NCBI RefSeq assembly: GCF_003205835.1
Contig: NZ_CP029773.1
Location: 4,761,001-4,825,000, forward strand
Length of the DNA: 64,000 nucleotides
Source: Stenotrophomonas maltophilia
GTDB taxonomy: Bacteria; Pseudomonadota; Gammaproteobacteria; Xanthomonadales; Xanthomonadaceae
Direction: 5' to 3'
The position numbers and the translations under genes are program-made. Each line of letters starts with the position of its first letter. Position 1 is the first letter of the stretch. Shown one piece after another: positions 35,399-47,207 of the stretch. Under the pieces are notes generated by a model that saw only the letters and a program-made list of their open reading frames with translations, did not search any database and had not been told where the DNA came from.

Positions 35399-38300
35399 TG
35401 CGCATCGCGCAGCGCGCCCAGGAAGGCGCGCAGCGAGGCGGGCTTGATCGGCTTGGTCAGCACGCGGTAGCCGCGTTCGCGCGCCATCCGTTTCAGCTCG
35501 TCGCGGCCATCGGCGGTCAACAGTGCGCCGGGCAGCGGGTAACCGGCTGCCTCGCGCAACGCCACCAGCGCATCCAGGCCGTCCATGCGGTCGTGCAGGT
35601 GGTAATCCACCAGCATCACCTGCGGGCGCTCGGCGATCTTTTCCAGCGCCTGGTCAACGGTGGCGGCGGTGATCACCTGCACCTGCCAACGGCCGAGCAG
35701 TGCGCGCATGCCGTCGAGGATCTCCTCGTCGTTGTCCACGCACAGCACGCGCAGGCCAGCCAGCGAATCGCTGCGTACCGGTGCGGCCACCGCCTGTACC
35801 GGCGTGGCCAGCTCGGTATAACCCGGCAATGGCGCCACCCGCGGCAGGATGATCGAGAACATCGAGCCCTTGCCGACCCGGCTGCGTGCGTTCAACCGAT
35901 GGTCAAGCAGGCGCGAGATGCGCTGGCAGATCGACAGCCCCAGTCCCAGCCCCTGCTCACCCCAGTCGAACGGCTGCTGGTAGCGGTGGAACTCGTCGAA
36001 GATCTGCCGCATGTGGTGCTCGGGAATGCCGGGCCCGGTATCCCAGACCTGCAGCTCCACTTCGTCGCCGCGCTGGCGCACGGCCAGCACGATGCGGCCC
36101 TGGCGGGTGTAGCGCAGCGCGTTGGCCAGGAAGTTCTGCAGCACGCGGCGCAGCAGGCGGCGGTCACTGCGCACCCACGCCGGGCGCGCGAACAGGTCCA
36201 GGCGTAGGCCACGACCAGCGGCGACCGGGGTGTACTGCGCGGCCAGTTCGCGCATCAACGCGCTCACGTCGAACTCGCCGATCACCGGGTGCAGGCCACC
36301 GGCATCCAGACGCGATACATCCAGCAGGCCATCGAGCAGTTCTTCGGCCGCGCGCAGCGACGCGTCCACGCGCTCGGCCAGATGCTTCTGCTCGTCACTC
36401 ACGTGATCACTGTCGCGCAGTGCCGAAGCGAACAGGCGCGCTGCGTTCAGCGGCTGCAGCACGTCGTGGCTGATCGCTGCCAGGAAACGGGTCTTCGACT
36501 GCTGCGCGACCTCGGCCTCATGCGAGCGTTCGGCCACACGCTGTTCCAGCGTCTCGTTGGCTTCCAGCAGCGCTTTTTCCGCGTGCTTGTAGTCGGTGAT
36601 GTCGTTGTAGCTGGTCACGTAGCCGCCACCGGGCAGCGCCTGGCCGCGCATCTCGATCACCTTGCCATCGCTGCGGGTGCGCTCGAACACGTGCGGTGAG
36701 CCAGCGCGCATGTAGCCGATGCGGCGATTGATCTGCACCTCGATATCGCCCTCGCCCAGCTCGCCGCGCTCGGCGTTGTAGCGGATCAGGTCGGCCACCG
36801 GGCGGCCCACGTAGAGCATGCCGTCGGGGTAGCCGAACATGTCCTGGTAACGTCGGTTCCACGCGGTCAGGCGCATGTCCGGGTCGACCACGCTGACCCC
36901 GGCGCTGATGTTCTCCAGCGTGGTCGACAGGATCTCGCGGTTGAAACGCAGCTCCTGCCCCGCTTCGTCCAGCACCGCCACCACTTCGCCCAGATCCATG
37001 CCCGAGCCACGCAGCAGGCTGGTCAGCAGCAGGCGTGCCGACGCCGCACCGATCGACGCGGCCAGCAGGCGCTCGGTGAACTGCACCCACGGCCGGTCCG
37101 CAGGCGCCGAGGATTGCAGCTCGCGGCCCAGCGACTGCGCCTGCTCGAAGAACGAACGCCGCGCATGGCGCTCGCCAACCACGCGCGAGGCCAGTGCCAG
37201 CAGGTCACCCACGTGCACGTGACCAGGCCAGCCACCGGCCACCGACGGGCGCTCGGCATACGGGTCGAGGAAGGGTGCGGCGCGCAGCCGCTCGTCGACG
37301 CCGGGCCGCCAGCGCGCGGACACCAGCATCATCGTCGCTGCATTGACCAGCAGCGACCAGAACGTGCCGTGGGTCAGCGGGTCCCAGCCGGTCATGCCGA
37401 ACAGCTGCTGCGGCCGCAGCCACTCGATGCCGAACGGGCCGTGCTGCACCCAGGCGGCATCGACCCAGCCGGCCATGGTCATCGCCGGCAGCAGCAGGGT
37501 GTACAGCCAGGTGGCAAAGCCGAGCAGCATGCCCACCTCGACGCCGCGCCGGCTGGCACCGCGCCAGTACAGGCCGCCGATCAGGCCGGGCGCGAACTGC
37601 GCCACCGCTGCGAACGCCATCAGGCCATACGAGGCCAGCGTGCTGTCGTTGCTGCTGGTGCGGTAGTAGCTGTAGGCCATCAGCGCCAGCAGCAGGATCG
37701 CCAGGCGGCGGATCCACAGCACGCGCGAGGCGACGTCGGCGGCCTCCTGGTGGTCACCGCTACGGCGCAGCAGCACCGGCATCACCAGGTCGTTGCTGAC
37801 CATGGTGGCCAGCGCGATCGACGACACGATCACCATACCGGTGGCCGCCGAGAAGCCGCCCACATAGGCGATCAGCGCCAGCGCGTTGCGGCCCTCGGCC
37901 AGCGGCAGGGCCAGCACCATCGAGTCGTCGGCGACGCTGCCACCGGTGCCGAACAGGGTCACGCCGGCGGTGGCGATCGGCAGCACCATGCCCGAGATCA
38001 GCACCAGGTAGCCGCCGAACATCCAGCGCGCGCGGCGCACATCGCGCACGTCACCGCACTCGACCACGGCCACGTGGAACTGGCGCGGCAGGCAGATGAT
38101 GGCGAGGAAGCTGAGCAGGGTCTGCGAGATGAAGCCCACCGGCGGCAGGCCGGTGAACAGCGTATGCACCGACTCGACCACCGCGTCGGTGCGGTTGCTC
38201 AGCCACAGGTAGGCGAACACGCCCACGGCCAGCATCGCCAACAGTTTGATCACCGATTCGAAGGCGATCGCCAGCATCATGCCGTGATGGTGTTCGGTGG

Positions 38301-38841
38301 CATCGACCTGGCGGGTACCGAACAGGGTGGCGAACAACGCCATCAGCAGCGCCACGTACAGCGCGGGATCGGTGAAGAAGCCAGTGGGGCCGGTGTTGCC
38401 AGTCAGTACCTGCAGGCTCATCGCCACTGCTTTGTACTGCAGGGCCAGGTACGGAATGATGCCGATCAGCGCGATGATCGCCACCAGCGCCGCCAGCCGC
38501 CGCGAGCGGCCGAAGCGCGATGAGATGAAGTCGGCGATGGACACCACGTTCTGGCTGCGTGCGATCAGCGCCAGGCGCTCGATGATGCGCCAGCCGAACA
38601 GCAGCAGCAGCAGCGGGCCGATGTAGATGGGCAGGTAGCCCACGCCGTTGCGCACGGCGGTGCCGACCGCGCCGTAGAAGGTCCACGACGAGCAGTACAC
38701 GGCCAGTGCCAGGCTGTAGACCACCGGCCGCAGCCACGGCCGGTCGGGGTACATCGGCCGACGGTCACCCCACCACGCCACGCCGAACAGCAGCGCGGCA
38801 TAGGCAACCGAGACCAGCAGCAGGATCCAGCTGGAGACCAC
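35395..38841 (-). CDS. SSS-domain PAS hybrid sensor histidine kinase, CrbS/MxtR-like
   Basis: From GTG 38841 the product has 1148 residues. In order: a sodium:solute-symporter-like region of about 13 membrane helices (residues 5-510), a PAS domain (about 640-750, LENISAGVSVVDPDMRLTAWN), a HisKA dimerisation domain with phospho-His792 in FLAAISHDVLQPLNA, an HATPase domain (N-box NFLANALRYT, G1 DTGPGIP, G2 GLGLGLSI) and a C-terminal receiver with Asp1079 (MLVDYHL) and Lys1130. This architecture is that of CrbS/MxtR and CbrA-type kinases; CrbS works with CrbR to control acs. The symporter part may sense or carry the signal solute. A longer frame to 38913 exists, but the GTG leads directly into the first helix. 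The TAG stop is inside a SMAG repeat. Confidence 0.9.
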   Translation of the reverse strand: MVSSWILLLVSVAYAALLFGVAWWGDRRPMYPDRPWLRPVVYSLALAVYCSSWTFYGAVGTAVRNGVGYLPIYIGPLLLLLFGWRIIERLALIARSQNVVSIADFISSRFGRSRRLAALVAIIALIGIIPYLALQYKAVAMSLQVLTGNTGPTGFFTDPALYVALLMALFATLFGTRQVDATEHHHGMMLAIAFESVIKLLAMLAVGVFAYLWLSNRTDAVVESVHTLFTGLPPVGFISQTLLSFLAIICLPRQFHVAVVECGDVRDVRRARWMFGGYLVLISGMVLPIATAGVTLFGTGGSVADDSMVLALPLAEGRNALALIAYVGGFSAATGMVIVSSIALATMVSNDLVMPVLLRRSGDHQEAADVASRVLWIRRLAILLLALMAYSYYRTSSNDSTLASYGLMAFAAVAQFAPGLIGGLYWRGASRRGVEVGMLLGFATWLYTLLLPAMTMAGWVDAAWVQHGPFGIEWLRPQQLFGMTGWDPLTHGTFWSLLVNAATMMLVSARWRPGVDERLRAAPFLDPYAERPSVAGGWPGHVHVGDLLALASRVVGERHARRSFFEQAQSLGRELQSSAPADRPWVQFTERLLAASIGAASARLLLTSLLRGSGMDLGEVVAVLDEAGQELRFNREILSTTLENISAGVSVVDPDMRLTAWNRRYQDMFGYPDGMLYVGRPVADLIRYNAERGELGEGDIEVQINRRIGYMRAGSPHVFERTRSDGKVIEMRGQALPGGGYVTSYNDITDYKHAEKALLEANETLEQRVAERSHEAEVAQQSKTRFLAAISHDVLQPLNAARLFASALRDSDHVSDEQKHLAERVDASLRAAEELLDGLLDVSRLDAGGLHPVIGEFDVSALMRELAAQYTPVAAGRGLRLDLFARPAWVRSDRRLLRRVLQNFLANALRYTRQGRIVLAVRQRGDEVELQVWDTGPGIPEHHMRQIFDEFHRYQQPFDWGEQGLGLGLSICQRISRLLDHRLNARSRVGKGSMFSIILPRVAPLPGYTELATPVQAVAAPVRSDSLAGLRVLCVDNDEEILDGMRALLGRWQVQVITAATVDQALEKIAERPQVMLVDYHLHDRMDGLDALVALREAAGYPLPGALLTADGRDELKRMARERGYRVLTKPIKPASLRAFLGALRDAQ

Positions 38842-38915
38842 GCGCGCGTTTCCGTCGGAGGAACCCGCAGTGTAGGCCAGGCATGGCCGGGTGTACGGGC
38901 TCGTTGGGGGCAACC

Positions 38916-38970
38916 ACCCCCACCAGGGTGGGGGCTTCCGCGGTGCGGGCCACGACCGTTGGTCGTGGCC
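38916..38970. repeat. Two hairpins after the S46 peptidase gene
   Basis: CCCCCACC/GGTGGGGG with a 2-base loop, then GGCCACGACC/GGTCGTGGCC with a 3-base loop (38948-38970). They lie just beyond the peptidase stop (38977, minus strand) and in front of the kinase start; a 3'-end role is likely. Confidence 0.6.
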
Positions 38971-38976
38971 GGCTTC

Positions 38977-41124
<2,148 letters not shown>

Positions 41125-41211
41125 GAGGCAATCCGGTACGACAGAACAGCCCGGGACCATAGCCGCTGGGGCCGGATGGGGCAACGGCCGATGGTTGGGC
41201 CGACGTGCACG

Positions 41212-41286
41212 GTAGTGCCGGCCGCTGGCCGGCAACCCCCGCAACTCCGGAGATACGGTGCAGTTGCCGGCCAGCGGCCGGCACTA
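41212..41286. repeat. SMAG inverted pair
   Basis: GTAGTGCCGGCCGCTGGCC and, about 35 bases on, its complement ending in CACTAT (one base off CTAC). It lies between the 5' end of the peptidase gene and the 3' end of tamB. Confidence 0.87.
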
Positions 41287-41294
41287 TCGCATCG

Positions 41295-44200
41295 TTACTT
41301 CTCCCGCCGCCAGTTGATCGAACCGCGGTTTTCCACCGTGCTCGATTCCACTTCCACGTCGAAGCCGCGACGCAGCAGGTACTTCAGCGTGATCACCGAA
41401 CCGGCACCGACCAGCGACACGCCGTAACCGACGTACAGCTTGGGCGAGATGTACTTGCCGACACCGATCACCGAGCCACCCAGCGCGCGCGACTGGCTTA
41501 CGCCGGCATCGTCCAGGCCCAGCTTGGCGCCCAGCTGCGAGGCCAGCAGGCCACTGCCTGCAGAGAGTGCCGCCGAGGCCGCGTTGACCTGCTGGGTCTG
41601 GTCGCTGCTGGCACCGGTCAGGCTGCGTCCCAGCACCAGGTAGGCCAGCGCTTCGGACTGCGACATCGCCGGATCGGACCACACATCGGCACGCGGCTGC
41701 TGCGCACGTCCGGTGACGTCGATGCCGGCGGTGACATCACCGACCCGGCGCTCGGCACGGATGTTGACGCGCGGGTCGGACACCGCGTTGTAGTTCCAGG
41801 TGAGGTTGCCACGGGTGATGGTCAGGTCCTGCCCATACGCCTTGTAGCGGCCGCTCACTTCCAGCCCACCATTGGCGGTCATCTCGCGGCCGGGCTTGGC
41901 CCAGACCTGCATCTTGCCGGTCAGCGCGCCCTTCAGCCCGAAGCCGGTCATCTTCACCTTGTCGCCGAGGCTGACCACCAGATCCATGTCCAGCGGCGAG
42001 GTGCGTGACTCTTCCGGGTCGGCCGGATCGAGCACCACCACGTCTTCAGACACCGAGGTGCCGCGGTCCAGCCGCTCGATGTCGATGTCCGCTTCGGGCA
42101 CGTGCACGGTACCGCGCAGCTCCATCGCCGCCTTGGCCAGGGTGAAGTCGAGGTTGGGATTGGCGACGATGCGCAGTTCACTGGTGTTGGACAGCAGCAC
42201 GTTCTCGCCGTGGATCTTCAGCTGCAGCGGCTGTGCATCACCGAACCACGACAGGCCACCGTCGACATACAGCGTGCCCTGGCCCGAGTTGGCCTGCGCG
42301 GTGATCTTGGCCGAACCGTCGGGCTGGGCGACGAAGCTGCCCTTGCCCTGATCGAAAGTGAGGCCGAGCGCGGGGAATTCGCCCTTGAAGTTGCTCAGCT
42401 GCGCATCACCGCCCAGCGACGGCTGGCCACGCGTGCCACGCAGGCTGACGTGGCCTTCGATCAGGCCGGTGGGGCGCACGATGTCCGGCGAGAACAGCTC
42501 CAGCCAGTACAGCCGCGACATGTTGAGGTAGAGCTCGCCGTTCAACGGCGCGCTGGCTTCCCAGCCGGTCTGCATCTTCGCATCAACGAAGCCGTTGCCC
42601 TGGAAGCCCATGCCCAGGTAGCCCTTGATGCTGGCCGGGGTCATGTCGAGCTTCAGCGAGAACTGGTCATAGCGCACCAGTTCGCCACGGGTGGTATCGC
42701 CCACGGTGTTGCGGCTCTCGCCCAGGCGCACGCCGCCTTCCTTCGAGCGCACTTCCACGTGGCCTTCCCAGGCGTTGCCGCGCGGGCGGATCTGCGCGTC
42801 CAGGCTGACATCGCCGCGCAGGTAGATGCGACGACCGGACTGCGGCGGCAACCATGGCTGCACCAGCGCCAGCGGCAGCGCATCACTGCGTACCACCAGG
42901 CCCTCGCGTGGCCAGTTGGCCTGTGCACACAGTGCACCGCTGCTGGCGGCGGCCAGGCAGGCTTCGCCCAGCGTGTAGCTGCTGCCATTGATCGCGAACG
43001 CCGCCGGCGCACGCAGCGACCAGGCATCGCCCTTCACCGGTGCGATGCGCAGCGCGGCCAGCTCGCCACGCCATTGCGCGCCTTGTTGGCGGACACTGCC
43101 CTGCAGCTCGACCGCCCCCATCTCGTTGCGGGCCTGCGCCGCCAGGCGCAGGTTGGACACACTGCCCTGCGCATCCACGTTCAAGCGTTCCAGCAGCATG
43201 CCGGCATTGACCTGCTGGCCCTGCACCGCCAGCGTGCCGCTGTCGCCGCGCCACGGCAGGTGACCCTTGATGCTCACGCTCTCGGCGCCGTAGCCGTCCC
43301 AGTTGAGATTGTTGCCGACCAGGTCGGCGGTGATGTCCGGCGCATCGCGCGGGCCCTTCACCTGCACCTGGCCACGCAGGCCACCATCGGCGCCCGGCAA
43401 CAGGTCGCTCAACTGCAGCGGCTCGAAGCGCGCATCGATGTCGAGGCGGTCACCGACCTTGCCTGAAGCGGTCACCCGGCTGCTGCCCAGCGACAGTTTC
43501 AGGTCGCCCTGGCCCTGCTCGCCCTGCAGCGCGAACTTGCCCTGTGCGTCGAGGTTGCGCTGGCGCAGCACGCCTTTCAGCGACGGCAGGTCAACCGTGG
43601 CTTCCAGCGTACCGGCGGTGCCAGGCGCGGCATTGGCCGGCGGCGGCAGCTGGCGTCCCTTGGAGGCCAGGTTGCCGGACAGGCGACCGTTCCAGCCTGG
43701 CACGAAATAGCCGGGGTCGAAGTCCTTCAGCGTGGCCTTGGCGTCCCAGTCCAGCTGCGGCGCCCAGGCCACCTGGCCTTCCACCTGCAGCTGGCCACCC
43801 GGGGTCTGCGCCTGCAGCTGGTGGATCGACGCGGCCTGGTCGTTGCCGCGCACGTCGAAGCGCAGCTGCGCCTTCTGCGCGTCACGCTGGACCTCGGCGC
43901 GGCCGATCGCGGCCCAGGCCTTCAGGGTACCGGCGAGGCCGAAGCGCGCTTCCTTCAGGGTCACCGGCACCGGTGCGCTGCCGGCGGTGTTCGGATCGGG
44001 CGCCGGCACGTAGGTCAGGTCATGGGCGACCACCGAGAAGTTGAGCTTCTGCTGGTCTTCCTGGCTGAAATCGGCCGTGCCCTCCAGGCGGGCTTCGCCA
44101 CCGAGGCCCTTCACCAGCAGCGGCGAGACCTTCAGGACCTGGTCCTGCAACGACACCACCGACGGTGCCAGTTCCAGTTCGTGATCGCCCTGCTTCACCT

Positions 44201-45158
44201 TGCCACGCAGGTTGGCGTTGCCGCCCTTGCCGGCGGCGGTGAAGTCCAGCGCCAGCGGTGCGATCGCCGAGCTGGCCAACGCCGGTGACAGCAGCGCCAG
44301 GTCCAGTTCGTCGCTGCGCACCGTGGCGCTCCAGGTCGGGTCGGTGCGGCCATCGAACACCAGCATCGCGTGCAGCGGCTTCGGCGCACGCCCGGCCACC
44401 GCCACTTCCATGTGCGACAGGTCACCGCGTGCCACCAGCCCCACCGTCGCTGCGGTACGGCCACGCGGGGCCGGCAACACTGCGGTGACGGTCACGTCGG
44501 TGTCGTAGTCCTTGGCCGGGATGTAGCGGCCCTGGGCGGTGAAATTGCCCATGTCGCTGTCCACGACCAGTTTGTGCGCCTGGAACTCGCCGTTGGCGAT
44601 CTCGATGCCACCACGCACACGGCTGATGTCGATCACCGGCTCGTTGGCCTGGCTGATGCGGAAGCCGTCGATGGCAATGGCATCGGCCTGGATCGCCAGC
44701 GGCATTTCGATCTGCGGCAGCGAATCGGGCCACGACGGCAGCTTGAACGGCTCGTCACTCTTGGCCAGGTTCAACGTCGCGTTGGTCAGCTCCAGCTTGT
44801 CCAGCAGCAGCTTGCGGCCCAGCAGCGGGCGCAGGTCCGGCTCCAGATGGGCACGCTCGGCGTGGAAATGGATGTCGTCGTAGCGGAAGTCGACGTTGTA
44901 CAGGGTCAGCGGACCGGCCACCGGGCCGTCCACCTTGTCCCAGGTGAAGCTGGCGCCCACGGGCAGCCGCGCCACCACCTGTGCCAGCAGCACGTCGCGG
45001 CCGGCCACGGTCTGCAGCAGCCAGTACACCGCCAGCAGGGCCAGCAGCACCAGGCCGATCACGCCGGCGCCGGACCATGCCCAGAAGCGGCGGCGACGAT
45101 AGAAGCGCACGCGCGGCGGCGGCGTATTCGGGGTCGGAGTCGGTGCGGGCGTGCTCAC
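41295..45158 (-). CDS. tamB: Translocation and assembly module subunit TamB
   Basis: The 1287-residue product has one N-terminal membrane anchor (WAWSGAGVIGLVLLALLAVY, near residues 28-47) after an Arg-rich start, then a very long beta-rich region with AsmA/taurine-dioxygenase-like repeats, and a C-terminal TamB (DUF490) domain over roughly the last 350 residues (ending in GAGSVITLKYLLRRGFDVE). TamB spans the periplasm as a lipid-conducting groove and works with TamA in outer-membrane lipid transport and autotransporter assembly. It overlaps the tamA stop by 4 bp (ATGA), the usual coupling of this pair. Confidence 0.95.
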   Translation of the reverse strand: MSTPAPTPTPNTPPPRVRFYRRRRFWAWSGAGVIGLVLLALLAVYWLLQTVAGRDVLLAQVVARLPVGASFTWDKVDGPVAGPLTLYNVDFRYDDIHFHAERAHLEPDLRPLLGRKLLLDKLELTNATLNLAKSDEPFKLPSWPDSLPQIEMPLAIQADAIAIDGFRISQANEPVIDISRVRGGIEIANGEFQAHKLVVDSDMGNFTAQGRYIPAKDYDTDVTVTAVLPAPRGRTAATVGLVARGDLSHMEVAVAGRAPKPLHAMLVFDGRTDPTWSATVRSDELDLALLSPALASSAIAPLALDFTAAGKGGNANLRGKVKQGDHELELAPSVVSLQDQVLKVSPLLVKGLGGEARLEGTADFSQEDQQKLNFSVVAHDLTYVPAPDPNTAGSAPVPVTLKEARFGLAGTLKAWAAIGRAEVQRDAQKAQLRFDVRGNDQAASIHQLQAQTPGGQLQVEGQVAWAPQLDWDAKATLKDFDPGYFVPGWNGRLSGNLASKGRQLPPPANAAPGTAGTLEATVDLPSLKGVLRQRNLDAQGKFALQGEQGQGDLKLSLGSSRVTASGKVGDRLDIDARFEPLQLSDLLPGADGGLRGQVQVKGPRDAPDITADLVGNNLNWDGYGAESVSIKGHLPWRGDSGTLAVQGQQVNAGMLLERLNVDAQGSVSNLRLAAQARNEMGAVELQGSVRQQGAQWRGELAALRIAPVKGDAWSLRAPAAFAINGSSYTLGEACLAAASSGALCAQANWPREGLVVRSDALPLALVQPWLPPQSGRRIYLRGDVSLDAQIRPRGNAWEGHVEVRSKEGGVRLGESRNTVGDTTRGELVRYDQFSLKLDMTPASIKGYLGMGFQGNGFVDAKMQTGWEASAPLNGELYLNMSRLYWLELFSPDIVRPTGLIEGHVSLRGTRGQPSLGGDAQLSNFKGEFPALGLTFDQGKGSFVAQPDGSAKITAQANSGQGTLYVDGGLSWFGDAQPLQLKIHGENVLLSNTSELRIVANPNLDFTLAKAAMELRGTVHVPEADIDIERLDRGTSVSEDVVVLDPADPEESRTSPLDMDLVVSLGDKVKMTGFGLKGALTGKMQVWAKPGREMTANGGLEVSGRYKAYGQDLTITRGNLTWNYNAVSDPRVNIRAERRVGDVTAGIDVTGRAQQPRADVWSDPAMSQSEALAYLVLGRSLTGASSDQTQQVNAASAALSAGSGLLASQLGAKLGLDDAGVSQSRALGGSVIGVGKYISPKLYVGYGVSLVGAGSVITLKYLLRRGFDVEVESSTVENRGSINWRREK

Positions 45159-46939
45159 AGGTCCGCTCCGATGTTCAGGTACAGCTGGAACTGCGAATCC
45201 GGGTTGTTCAGGCCGTGCGCCACGTCGATGCGCACCGGGCCCACCGGCGATTTCCAGCGCACGCCGAAGCCAACGCCGGTATGCAGGTCGATGGTGTTGT
45301 CGAAGGCACTGCCGGTATCGACGAACACCGCCGCGCCCCAGGGGCCACCATTGAAATAGTGCTCGTACTCGGCCGAGCCGATCACCAGGTTCTTGGCCCC
45401 GAGCGCGTACTTGTCCGGTGCCGGGGTCCGCGGACCGACTTCGCGGTAGGCATAGCCACGGATGCTGCGGTCACCGCCGGCGAAGTAGCGCAGGCTGGGC
45501 GGCATTGCCACCAGATCGCTGGTCCAGGTGGTGCCGCCTTCGCCACGCAGGATCAGGCGGTTGCTTTCGCCCACCGGGATGTACCAGCGCAGCACGGCAT
45601 TGGCCTGCACGAAACTGGTGTCCGAGCCGGCACCTTCGACGCCGGCACGCATCGTCGCGGTACCGCTGATGCCCTTGCGCGGGAACATCTCGTCATCGAC
45701 GTTGACGTAGTCGGCAACCATCTGCGGGTAGACCAGCGTCGACGTGTTGTACACCGCACTGGTGAACTCGGTGCCTGAGGCATAGCGCCAGCGCTCGCGC
45801 AGCGCATTGATGGAGGCGATCGCGGTCCAGTGCTCGTTGATCTCGCCGCTGCGGCTGGCAATCAGCTTGAAGTTGCGCAGGTCGATGTAGTCGGTCTGCT
45901 CGTCGTACGCGCTGGCGGCGAAGGTGTACCAGCCATCGAGCCAGTTGAACGCCGGGATACGGTAGCTGGTGACCAGGCTCTTGCGCTTCTGCGCATAGTC
46001 CAGCTGCGTGTTCATCTTGTGGCCGCGGTTGTTCAGGAACCGCCGCTCGATGCCCCCGCGCACGCCCGGGCCGCTTTCGCTGCCGTAGCTCAGACCGGCG
46101 GTATAGATCGTGCGCTTGGCGCGGGTCAGCTTCACGTCCACCGGCACGTCGCCGTTCTCGTCGGCCTCGTCCGGGCGCGGCTGGATGTCGATCACGCTGA
46201 AATAGTCCAGCTTGGTCAACGACTGCCGCAGGCGGTCCAGCTTGCCCTCGTGGTAGTAGCTGCCCTGGTCCCAGTACACCAGCGGATCGAACAGCTTGTC
46301 GACGAAGTAATCCTGTTCGAAGCGCACCGGGCCCATGTTGTAGCGGCGGCCGCTGTCCCAGGTCAGGTCGATATCGGCGGCATTGTCGGCGCGGGTGATC
46401 TGCACCTGGCGCTGGGTGTAGTCGGCGTCGAAGTAGCCGCGCTCGGCCAGGCGGCGTGTAATGGTGATCTTGCTGGCTTCGTACTGGGTATGCACGAAGC
46501 GCTGGCCCTTGCGCGGTTTGAACGCGGCCAGGTCGTCCTGCAGGTACTGGTCGTACATCGCCGGGCCGGTGATGTCGATGTGCTCGCGGCGCACGGTGAC
46601 CGGGGTGCCCTTGTCGACGTGGATCAGCACGCGGACATGCTCGTCCTCGCGCGGCGCCTCGACCTTGATCACCGGGTTGTAGTACCCGAACGGTTCCAGT
46701 GCCTGGCGGGTCTGCCGCTCGGCCTGGGACAGCAGGTACTCCAGGCGCGATTCGCCCTGTTCCTTGCCGATCGTGTCGTACAGCGACAGCGATTCCTGGA
46801 TGTTCTCGATGATTGCGGCGTCGTCGCCCTTGTCCAATCCCTTGATGTCCACCTTGTCGATGGTGCCGCGCGCGTGGACCACGGAGGTGGCGGCCAGCGA
46901 CAGGACCATCAGCGGCAGGGCGTATTTCTTTGGCTGCAT
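45155..46939 (-). CDS. tamA: Translocation and assembly module subunit TamA
   Basis: The 594-residue Omp85-family product (start ATG 46939) has a signal peptide ending at VVHA, three POTRA-like domains up to about residue 265, and a 16-strand barrel whose L6 motif appears as GGDRSIRGYAYREVGP. The last residues (FQLYLNIGADL) lack the usual terminal Phe but resemble other Xanthomonadaceae TamA ends. It inserts in the outer membrane and recruits TamB from the inner side. The longer frame to 46984 would add 15 residues before the signal peptide and was not used. Confidence 0.95.
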   Translation of the reverse strand: MQPKKYALPLMVLSLAATSVVHARGTIDKVDIKGLDKGDDAAIIENIQESLSLYDTIGKEQGESRLEYLLSQAERQTRQALEPFGYYNPVIKVEAPREDEHVRVLIHVDKGTPVTVRREHIDITGPAMYDQYLQDDLAAFKPRKGQRFVHTQYEASKITITRRLAERGYFDADYTQRQVQITRADNAADIDLTWDSGRRYNMGPVRFEQDYFVDKLFDPLVYWDQGSYYHEGKLDRLRQSLTKLDYFSVIDIQPRPDEADENGDVPVDVKLTRAKRTIYTAGLSYGSESGPGVRGGIERRFLNNRGHKMNTQLDYAQKRKSLVTSYRIPAFNWLDGWYTFAASAYDEQTDYIDLRNFKLIASRSGEINEHWTAIASINALRERWRYASGTEFTSAVYNTSTLVYPQMVADYVNVDDEMFPRKGISGTATMRAGVEGAGSDTSFVQANAVLRWYIPVGESNRLILRGEGGTTWTSDLVAMPPSLRYFAGGDRSIRGYAYREVGPRTPAPDKYALGAKNLVIGSAEYEHYFNGGPWGAAVFVDTGSAFDNTIDLHTGVGFGVRWKSPVGPVRIDVAHGLNNPDSQFQLYLNIGADL

Positions 46940-47119
46940 GCGGCACAGCATACCGACCGAAGGTGACGATGCGAAATGCATCACGTCATTCGGGATCGGT
47001 TGTTAAGTGGCGGTCAAAATACGCGCCTTTGTGGCGATCATCGCAATCGAAGGCGAGGTTGCCGGCATCGTGCGCGATGCCGGCAATGACCCCGATGGAC
47101 ATCCGCCAGCGGTGATCCG

Positions 47120-47196
47120 GTAGTGCCGGCCGCTGGCCGGCAACCCACAGATCGATCCGATGCGCGGTGGCAATGCCGGCCAGCGGCCGGCACTAC
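47120..47196. repeat. SMAG inverted pair
   Basis: GTAGTGCCGGCCGCTGGCC at the left and its complement ending CACTAC at 47196. It lies between the tamA 5' region and the glyS stop codon, with only 11 bp to the latter. Confidence 0.87.
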
Positions 47197-47207
47197 CGGT
47201 ACGGGCA